From Bacillota bacterium (GTDB lineage Bacteria; Bacillota; Clostridia; Acetivibrionales; DSM-1351): a stretch of DNA of 31,949 bases. The stretch is from positions 1 to 31,949 of the forward strand of contig JAEYWA010000173.1 in assembly GCA_023431385.1 (NCBI GenBank), given 5' to 3'. The first letter of the stretch is position 1. Every line of letters starts with the position of its first letter. The position numbers were made by a program, and so were the translations under genes. This document shows, one piece after another, positions 25,695-31,949 of this stretch. Under the pieces are notes generated by a model that had not been told where the DNA came from, made no database searches, and saw nothing but the letters and a program-made list of their open reading frames with translations.

Positions 25695-27497
25695 TTATTG
25701 AAATTCCTGCAAATCAGTGAATCTGAAACATATCCTGGTGCCCTTGTTAATTTCGCTCTCTATCCAGAACTCAAGAGTATCACCATAATACAGCTTCAGC
25801 CTTCTGAATACATTCCTGAGTCCAATACTTCCACTATCATAATTCTCGGTGCAATGGATATCCTCCAGGATTTCCTCCACCCTTTCCGGCTCCATTCCAC
25901 AGCCATTGTCCATTACTGATATTTCTAATTTTCCATTTCTCCTTAAAACATTCACATTAATACTTCCTACTTCTTTTATCACCTGTATGCCATGTTTGCA
26001 TGCGTTCTCAACTAAAGGCTGAATTGTCAGCTTAGGTAATCTGGAGGTTAGAACTTCCTCATCTGTCTGTATCACATAATCAAATTTATCCTGAAATCTG
26101 AATTTTTCAATTTTCAGATACATCTCAGTAAAATCCACCTCTTCCTTAACACTTACAATATCCTCCTTCCAATAAAGAAGTCTTCTCAATGTCTTTGAAA
26201 GATATTGAATAATTTCAATCACATCAGAATAATTATTTTTAACGCAGACTACCATAATTGCATTTAAGGTATTAAAGAGAAAGTGTGGATTCATCTGGCT
26301 TTGAAGAAAGTTAAGTTCCGCCCGTACCCGCTCAAGCTCCAGGTTCTTTTTTTGTATTTCCAGCTTTAGAACATCATTTACCAATGAATTTATCCTATCG
26401 GTCATCATATTAAAATTACCGATAAGACTTCCAATCTCATCCTTGCCTTCAACAATATTAACATGCTCAAATTGCTGGTCCTGGACTTTTTTAATATGCT
26501 TGGACAGCTTTTTTATTCTGTAATTATATGAGTTGACAATGACATAGATCATTATTGATGAAATAACCGTGCAGAGACAAGCAATTAGAATGATATAAAA
26601 TCTCGATTCGGAAAGCTCATTGAGCATATTCTCCTTATCGCCTATGCAGATAAGCTTCCACCCCTTAAGATAATCGGCATTTCCAAAATCTCTTTCAAAT
26701 ACCATACTGTTTTTATCATATTCTATAACCTGTTGGTTTTTTAGGCCGGATTTAATATCCAGTTCGTACTTACCACTTGTGGAAAATACAATTTGACCGG
26801 ATTTGTCTACCAAAATAAATTTCGTATATTTTGCCTCTCTGTTAAAAATATTATATATTTCATCTGCATCTATACCTATTTTTAAATATAAATCATACTC
26901 ATACAGTTCAGGGTACATATTAAGCTCCCTCACAATACATAAATTGTTGTAGTACCTTTTATATGCCGATTGAGGGACTTCCGTATAAGCAATAAGCTGT
27001 AATTTGCTTTTTGCCTGCTTTATATGTTTCAACCAATTACTCTCTTTCACACTGCTATCTATCTTATAAAAGTTACCTCCACTTCCAATTGTCATGTTTG
27101 TGGTGTACACCGACAGCGATGACATACCTTTAAATGTATATATATACCTTTGAATTTTATCTCTTAGATATACATTATAATCTTCATAATACTCACTCTC
27201 ATCCTGATAACTCTTATTCATTATCTTATACAGATTCTTATCAACTATTACCGAGTTACTTACAGCTATACAGTCTTCAAAAATCCCCTTTAAATCAGTT
27301 ACAGCTCTATTGGCAGAGATTCTTATGTTTTCTTCCTCCCTCTCCTTAACCATGTCAGAGGTTTTGCCCATAAATAAAGCATTTACAAATACTATAGGAA
27401 TAATAATACAAGTTATGTAAATAAGAAAGAACTTATAGTTCAGAGGTAAGTCATTTATTTTATTAAATATCCCTGTCTTATCCATCATAATTTTCAC
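25695..27497 (-). CDS. YesM-type sensor histidine kinase
   Basis: 600 residues: TM1 at about 23-44, an extracellular Cache-like sensor (about 45-297), TM2 at about 298-323, HAMP (about 324-375), His_kinase with His405 in QSQMNPHFLFNTLNAI, and HATPase_c with Asn498 (QPLVENACKHG), the G1 box MDNGCGM (about 529-535) and GSIGLRNVFRRLKLYYG. The starting GTG overlaps the upstream response-regulator stop (GTGA), so the two are translationally coupled. The sensor probably detects an extracellular sugar or a loaded binding protein. Two response regulators flank it, and either or both may be its targets. Confidence 0.93.
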   Translation of the reverse strand: MKIMMDKTGIFNKINDLPLNYKFFLIYITCIIIPIVFVNALFMGKTSDMVKEREEENIRISANRAVTDLKGIFEDCIAVSNSVIVDKNLYKIMNKSYQDESEYYEDYNVYLRDKIQRYIYTFKGMSSLSVYTTNMTIGSGGNFYKIDSSVKESNWLKHIKQAKSKLQLIAYTEVPQSAYKRYYNNLCIVRELNMYPELYEYDLYLKIGIDADEIYNIFNREAKYTKFILVDKSGQIVFSTSGKYELDIKSGLKNQQVIEYDKNSMVFERDFGNADYLKGWKLICIGDKENMLNELSESRFYIILIACLCTVISSIMIYVIVNSYNYRIKKLSKHIKKVQDQQFEHVNIVEGKDEIGSLIGNFNMMTDRINSLVNDVLKLEIQKKNLELERVRAELNFLQSQMNPHFLFNTLNAIMVVCVKNNYSDVIEIIQYLSKTLRRLLYWKEDIVSVKEEVDFTEMYLKIEKFRFQDKFDYVIQTDEEVLTSRLPKLTIQPLVENACKHGIQVIKEVGSINVNVLRRNGKLEISVMDNGCGMEPERVEEILEDIHCTENYDSGSIGLRNVFRRLKLYYGDTLEFWIESEINKGTRICFRFTDLQEFQ

Positions 27498-29065
27498 TTT
27501 CTCTTCCTGTACTCGGAAGGTAATGTTTGTGCATACTGCTTGAATTTTCCCACAAAGTAATCTGTATCACAGTAACCTATACTGGATGCTATATCGGCAA
27601 TTTTCATATCTGTTCTTCTAAGGAGTCTTTTCGCCTGTTCTATTCTTTGAAGGTGTAGAAATTCATTGAACTGCATTCCAGTAGTTTTTTTGAAAAGCTT
27701 CCCCAGATATACAGGACTTATATAGAAAAGCCTGGCTACCTTCTGAAGCTTTATATCATAATAAAAATTCTTTTTTACGTATTCCTTAACTTCATATATT
27801 ATGTCTTTTGATTTATTAATTCTGAGCGTATTGATTAATACCGACGCTTCACAGCATAAATTGGTGAAGCTCTGCTTAATGTCCTGCATTGTACCTTTTC
27901 CAATACTCTCACTTAAGCCGGAAATTAATTCTGCGCAACTATTTTCTGCCTTGTTAAGTTCAATTACCTGGTTGAATATTTCCATTACAATGTTCAGGAT
28001 ATATGCCTTCACTGCTTCGGGTGCTTTTTTTTTCAAATAGAAATCAAAGAATATCTCATTAATACACACTGCAATTTTATCTGTTTCATAACTTTTTATC
28101 AGATTAATCAATTTTTTTACATCGATATTTAAAAAATCATAATTTAAAGATACATTTTCTATTCTTTCAAAATAAATTATTTTGCCAAGTCCTAGAAAAA
28201 ATTTATAAGCCATAGCCCTATCAGCCTGCCGGTACATCTCTTCGAGTACTTCAATACCTGCTCCCTTCCCGCTTACCGAAACTGTAACACTAACTCTGCC
28301 TTTGCTGATGAAATCTTCAAGGATACTCCCAATAATTTGTTCAAGATTGACACTGGAATATTTACTATCCGGCAATACAATACCATATCTATTAATATCC
28401 TCTTCAAAAATATTCAACTGGTATTCTTTACCGACAACAACTTCCAGTAAGCTGCGTATGGTATTTCTTCTGTCATATATCTCCCTTTCATCCAATTCAT
28501 CCATCCAGTCCTCAAAGTTATCAATTTCAAGCATTATGAATCTTATTTTTTCATGCTTTTCCAGATTCAACAAAGTCCCTGCCCTGCTAAAGAGTGTATC
28601 CTTTTTTTCACCTTTAACAATTCTATTCATCAGACTATTGGAGATAAATTTGAGTTCCTGATCCTTAGCTTCATCAGATCTACTTTCCAGAATATACTGC
28701 TTATGCATTTTAGCCAGAACAGCAGTAAGCTCCCCAGTGTCAACAGGTTTTAAAATGTATTCGCTTACGTTAAATTTCATGGCCTCCTGAACATATTTAA
28801 ACTCATCGTAGCCGCTCACAATTATAAATTTTGTTCTGAGGTGGAGTTCTTCCATTGTACGCTTTATCAACTGCAATCCGTTAATAACAGGCATATTAAT
28901 ATCTGTAATGACAATATGAGGATTCATGTGCATTATCATTTCCATTGCATCTTCGCCGTTTGTAGCCGTGCCGCAAACAGTACAGTTAAGCTTTTCCCAA
29001 TCAAGCATGGTTTTCAAGCCTTCTATAACATATGGCTCATCATCAACAAGTAAAACTTTCAGCAT
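27494..29065 (-). CDS. YesN-type response regulator with AraC DNA-binding domain (first regulator)
   Basis: 523 residues, organised like the second regulator: DDE at 8-10, Asp55 (VITDINMP), Ser84 and Lys106 in the receiver domain, an unknown middle region, and a C-terminal AraC domain with VKKNFYYDIKLQKVARLFYI, SPVYLGKLFKKTTG and IADIASSIGYCDTDYFVGKF. It overlaps the kinase gene by 4 nt (GTGA), which marks it as the primary cognate regulator. ATG with GAAGGGAGG upstream. A hairpin at 29095-29126 lies between it and the GH5 gene. The two regulators share layout but are clearly diverged, so the duplication is old. Confidence 0.93.
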   Translation of the reverse strand: MLKVLLVDDEPYVIEGLKTMLDWEKLNCTVCGTATNGEDAMEMIMHMNPHIVITDINMPVINGLQLIKRTMEELHLRTKFIIVSGYDEFKYVQEAMKFNVSEYILKPVDTGELTAVLAKMHKQYILESRSDEAKDQELKFISNSLMNRIVKGEKKDTLFSRAGTLLNLEKHEKIRFIMLEIDNFEDWMDELDEREIYDRRNTIRSLLEVVVGKEYQLNIFEEDINRYGIVLPDSKYSSVNLEQIIGSILEDFISKGRVSVTVSVSGKGAGIEVLEEMYRQADRAMAYKFFLGLGKIIYFERIENVSLNYDFLNIDVKKLINLIKSYETDKIAVCINEIFFDFYLKKKAPEAVKAYILNIVMEIFNQVIELNKAENSCAELISGLSESIGKGTMQDIKQSFTNLCCEASVLINTLRINKSKDIIYEVKEYVKKNFYYDIKLQKVARLFYISPVYLGKLFKKTTGMQFNEFLHLQRIEQAKRLLRRTDMKIADIASSIGYCDTDYFVGKFKQYAQTLPSEYRKRK

Positions 29066-29094
29066 TATATAGGCCTCCCTTCAAAAACACTTTA

Positions 29095-29126
29095 AGGGCC
29101 TAGGATATGCAATTATCCGTGGCCCT
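29095..29126 (-). terminator. Hairpin between GH5 gene and regulator gene, possible attenuator
   Basis: AGGGCC / GGCCCT outer arms and GGATA / TATCC inner arms with 2-nt internal bulges. On the minus strand TTAAAGTGTTTTTG follows, a weak T-tract. It could partly end the GH5 transcript or trim read-through into the regulatory genes. Confidence 0.5.
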
Positions 29127-29197
29127 CTCAAGTTATATACCTATTTGAACAAAAGTTATCACAAATCCGTATCAAAAAATACAATAATACAATCTTA

Positions 29198-30232
29198 CTA
29201 CCTCGCGCTTATAACCTTTACCAAATCTTTTGAAACTACCTGACTGTTGCTGTCTACAATAGAAAAATCCATCAGCTTGTAACTCCAACATGCCCTACCA
29301 ATTTTAAGTTCCTTGAGAATACTAATAAAGTCCTCATGCCAGTTTAATCTATCCTGTACAGGAGCACACTCTATTACACCATACTCCCCACAATACAGGG
29401 GCTTGCCGGTTTTATCCAGAAAGTCTCTGGCAGGCTGAAGATAGCTCTCTAAAAGAGCTTTATCCATAGTAACATTTTCTATTTCCTTAACACACTTGAA
29501 CTGGGGATATTTTTCACAGAACTCTTTTACACCTGTACATTTTCCTGGATAATTCTGTTCCCTATTGAAAAGTTTAGTCAACTCAAACCAATGTGCCTTT
29601 TGATGAGTAAAAAGCATTGGTTCATAGAAATGAAAATTGTAGACTATTCTATCATCATCCAATATGTCAAGGTTTTTCAGTTCGGAAACAGCATTAAAAT
29701 TATTTCCTCCTATAATGATAACTCTCTCTTTGTCTATTTCCCGGATTGTGGCCACAAGTCTTTTCGACAGCAGGTTCCACCGGGTACTGTCCGGTTCTAC
29801 AATTTCATTTAAAAGTTCAAAAAGCAGGTTCTCTCTTTCATTTATATAGTGTGATGCTATGGCTTCCCATAGCTTGATAAGCCTATCCTGTTGCTTTTCG
29901 TCCTGAAATAGCGTATTTCTTTCCAGTGAATTGAAACTATATCCGGGAGCCCGATGTAAATCCAATATAAGATTTAGTCCAAATTCCTTACACCAGGACA
30001 AACAGTTATCAATGTAGTCAAAACCGTCTTTTTTATATTGGTATGGTGATATATCATCCTCGAAAATTGGATAATCAAAGGGAAGTCTAATATGGTCAAA
30101 CCCCCATATTGCAACTTGTTCTATATCTTTTCGTTGAATAAAAGTATCAAAATGCTTAATATCATACTCTTTATATTGGGAAATCCAACCTCCCAGATTG
30201 ATCCCTGCTTGGTATCTGTCCATTATTTTCAT
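29198..30232 (-). CDS. Glycoside hydrolase family 5 enzyme, cytosolic
   Basis: 344 residues forming a (beta/alpha)8 barrel of clan A. Key lines are the N-terminal INLGGWISQ, IRLPFDYP with Arg49, LDLHRAPG with His93, acid/base Glu143 in ELLNEI, YNFHFYEP with His201 and Tyr203, nucleophile Glu283 in CGEYGV, and CWSYKLMDFS with Trp316. It has no signal peptide, dockerin or carbohydrate-binding module, unlike secreted cellulosomal GH5 enzymes, so it should act on imported oligosaccharides. Together with the downstream regulators and transporter it suggests a beta-glucan- or mannan-derived substrate; the exact one is not decidable. ATG with AGGAGAT upstream. Confidence 0.93.
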   Translation of the reverse strand: MKIMDRYQAGINLGGWISQYKEYDIKHFDTFIQRKDIEQVAIWGFDHIRLPFDYPIFEDDISPYQYKKDGFDYIDNCLSWCKEFGLNLILDLHRAPGYSFNSLERNTLFQDEKQQDRLIKLWEAIASHYINERENLLFELLNEIVEPDSTRWNLLSKRLVATIREIDKERVIIIGGNNFNAVSELKNLDILDDDRIVYNFHFYEPMLFTHQKAHWFELTKLFNREQNYPGKCTGVKEFCEKYPQFKCVKEIENVTMDKALLESYLQPARDFLDKTGKPLYCGEYGVIECAPVQDRLNWHEDFISILKELKIGRACWSYKLMDFSIVDSNSQVVSKDLVKVISAR

Positions 30233-30287
30233 ACATATCTCCTCATTGTAAATAACTGAGAATTTTTATAACATCATACTACATTAT

Positions 30288-30316
30288 TTTATAATTTTCC
30301 AGATACTTTCAGTTAA
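30288..30316 (-). promoter_or_regulatory. Probable promoter of the GH5 gene
   Basis: TTAACT (30311-30316) and TATAAA (30288-30293) on the minus strand are 17 bp apart, about 55 bp before the GH5 start. It would also feed the downstream regulators unless stopped by the hairpin at 29095-29126. Confidence 0.55.
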
Positions 30317-30421
30317 ATAAAATAAAGGTTTTAACCCTATAAATTTTACTTTATTGGAATCCATTACTGTAACTATTTAATATAATGCTTATATTCTAGT
30401 AATAATCTCTTATACGTTAAA

Positions 30422-30456
30422 AAAACACCGGAGGCTGCTTGCACATCCGGTGTTTT
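30422..30456 (-). terminator. Rho-independent terminator of the purine permease gene
   Basis: Perfect 11-bp arms AAAACACCGGA / TCCGGTGTTTT with a 13-nt loop, followed on the minus strand by a run of seven T. It lies 24 bp after the permease stop and insulates the GH5 locus. Confidence 0.92.
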
Positions 30457-30480
30457 CTATGATTGTCTATGCTATTGATT

Positions 30481-31911
30481 TTATAGCTTCATCAGTCCAG
30501 CCATTACAAAATTTAAAACAAACAAGCCTGTAACAATGTACATGATAGGGTGAACCTCTTTAGCCTTACCCTTGCATATTTTCATTACTACATAGAATAT
30601 AAAGCCCGTTGCAATACCGTTTGAAATGCTGTAAGAGAAAGGCATTACGACAGCAGTAAAGAAAGCTGCAAGAGCCTCATCAAAGTCATCCCACTTAATT
30701 TTCGCAAAGGAACTCATCATTAGTATTCCAACAACGATCAATGCCGGAGCTGTTGCAGCTCCCGGTATAATACTTGCCATCGGAGCAAAAATGAGGCAGA
30801 TGGCAAAGAATATTGCAGTAAACACAGAGGTAAGTCCTGTTCTTCCTCCTGCTCCTATACCTGATGCGCTCTCAACATACGTTGTTGTATTTGAAGTTCC
30901 GAAGAGTGCGCCTATTGAGGTTGCTGTAGCATCGGCAAAGAGCGCTTTGTCCATTTTAGATTTAAAACCTTTTCCGGCAAACAATTCGGCTTCATCCTTA
31001 TCATCAAATATTCCACTTTTTCTTCCCGTACCGATAAACGTACCGATGGTATCAAAAGTATCCGAAAGGCTGAAAGCTAGTACAGTTACCAACACAACCG
31101 CTATTTTACCAGGATCACTGAATAATCCTGCAAAATCAAGTGCAAAAGCAGTTTGTGATATGTCTGATATATTATAGGGAGTATTTGAAGACAAATTTGT
31201 AACACCCATAGGTATTCCAATAATGGTACTGGAGATAATTCCTATCAGTATAGCGCTCCTGACCTTTAAGAGCATAAGTACTACTGTTATGACAAGACCT
31301 ATCAAAGCAAGCTGAGCAGCAGGGCTTGAGAAGTTTACAAAAGCAGGGATAACATTTGCACCTCCTGCTATTACGGTAGCTTTGTCCGCACTTTCACCAA
31401 GTATTGTTAATGGAGCTCCGGGTTTTGCTTCAGAGGTAAATTTCAAAAAGCCGGCATCTTTAAAACCTATGTAAGCTATAAATAGACCGATACCGCCGCC
31501 GATTGCAAGCTGAAGAGATTCCGGAATTGCCTTAATTATTGATTTTCTTACTTGTGTTACCGTAATAATGATATTAATAATACCGCATATAAATACCATC
31601 GCCAGAGCCTGCTGCCAGGTATATCCCAACCCGAAGCATACTGTAAAGGTAAAAAATGCATTCAAACCCATACCCGGCGCCTGCGCATATGGAACATTAG
31701 CGAACAGTCCCATAATCAATGTACCGATGACTGCTGCAAGTATTGTAGCAACATAAACACCACCCTTTGGCATGCCTGTTTGTCCCAAAATTGAAGGGTT
31801 TACAAAAATGATGTACGCCATAGTAAAGAAAGTCGTTAAGCCGGCTACAAACTCTGTCTTCACATTGGTTCCGCTTTTCTGCAACTGGAACTTATTTTCA
31901 AAAAAACTCAT
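30481..31911 (-). CDS. NCS2/AzgA-family purine permease
   Basis: 476-residue membrane protein with 12-14 likely spans, a proton-coupled nucleobase importer of the AzgA branch (adenine, guanine and hypoxanthine; compare PbuG/PbuO). The family lines are EFVAGLTTFFTMAYIIFVNP near the N-terminus, APGMGLNAFFTFTV (about 78-91), SLQLAIGGGIGLFIAYIGFK, and the substrate-site segment SLSDTFDTIGTFIGTG. ATG with AGGAGGAG upstream. It is monocistronic with its own terminator. Such genes are often controlled by a purine riboswitch, but only 38 bp of its upstream region are inside the window, so this cannot be judged. Confidence 0.95.
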   Translation of the reverse strand: MSFFENKFQLQKSGTNVKTEFVAGLTTFFTMAYIIFVNPSILGQTGMPKGGVYVATILAAVIGTLIMGLFANVPYAQAPGMGLNAFFTFTVCFGLGYTWQQALAMVFICGIINIIITVTQVRKSIIKAIPESLQLAIGGGIGLFIAYIGFKDAGFLKFTSEAKPGAPLTILGESADKATVIAGGANVIPAFVNFSSPAAQLALIGLVITVVLMLLKVRSAILIGIISSTIIGIPMGVTNLSSNTPYNISDISQTAFALDFAGLFSDPGKIAVVLVTVLAFSLSDTFDTIGTFIGTGRKSGIFDDKDEAELFAGKGFKSKMDKALFADATATSIGALFGTSNTTTYVESASGIGAGGRTGLTSVFTAIFFAICLIFAPMASIIPGAATAPALIVVGILMMSSFAKIKWDDFDEALAAFFTAVVMPFSYSISNGIATGFIFYVVMKICKGKAKEVHPIMYIVTGLFVLNFVMAGLMKL

Positions 31912-31949
31912 ATAGCTCTCCTCCTGTACTTTTACCCACTTTTATATTA

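Noticed and set aside
31912..31949. Purine riboswitch upstream of the AzgA permease
   Set aside because: Only 38 bp are available beyond the start codon, too little to contain or test the aptamer.

Overview
The window is low-GC, and its Gram-positive Shine-Dalgarno sites, YesM/YesN two-component genes, an Lpl-type sugar ABC transporter, an unsecreted GH5 glycosidase, GTP-type PEP carboxykinase and an S-layer-like gene point to a saccharolytic, probably cellulolytic, clostridium (Ruminiclostridium-like). That placement is inferred from gene content; no marker gene fixes it. Nearly all genes lie on the minus strand. The exceptions are the yyaL gene with its fragments and one P-loop ATPase gene.

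Layout. 1-490 has a terminator but no convincing gene. 491-1260 is an XRE repressor plus peptide deformylase operon with a clear promoter and two operator-like dyads. 1344-3780 holds a MerR/GyrI-like regulator, an overlapping DUF6273 gene and a split-barrel flavin protein, behind a MerR-type 19-bp-spacer promoter and a long structured leader. 3840-8500 is a zone of decay: an S-layer-like gene broken by a frameshift with a ruined C-terminal end containing a 27-bp repeat, then a degraded aspartate--tRNA(Asn) ligase gene. 8577-11550 is a patchwork of a beta-lactamase-like serine hydrolase, two truncated copies of the yyaL 5' end, two small membrane protein genes (one frameshifted) and an AraC fragment. 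The intact yyaL follows at 11553-13574.

13685-20000 is ordinary chromosome: the TldD/TldE pair, pckG, and a tandem P-loop ATPase whose first P-loop is degenerate. 20035-30232 is a co-oriented sugar-responsive locus. In transcription order it is GH5 glycosidase, response regulator, sensor kinase, second response regulator, solute-binding lipoprotein and two permeases. Probably the kinase senses an extracellular carbohydrate, the AraC-type regulators drive the transporter, the oligosaccharide is imported, and the cytosolic GH5 enzyme cleaves it. An AzgA-type purine permease gene closes the window.

No wholly new system is proven here. The observations most worth following are the MerR leader with a possible anti-Shine-Dalgarno sequence, the XRE and deformylase genes sharing one frame across a single stop, the repeated seeding of yyaL 5' ends, and the RR-HK-RR arrangement.
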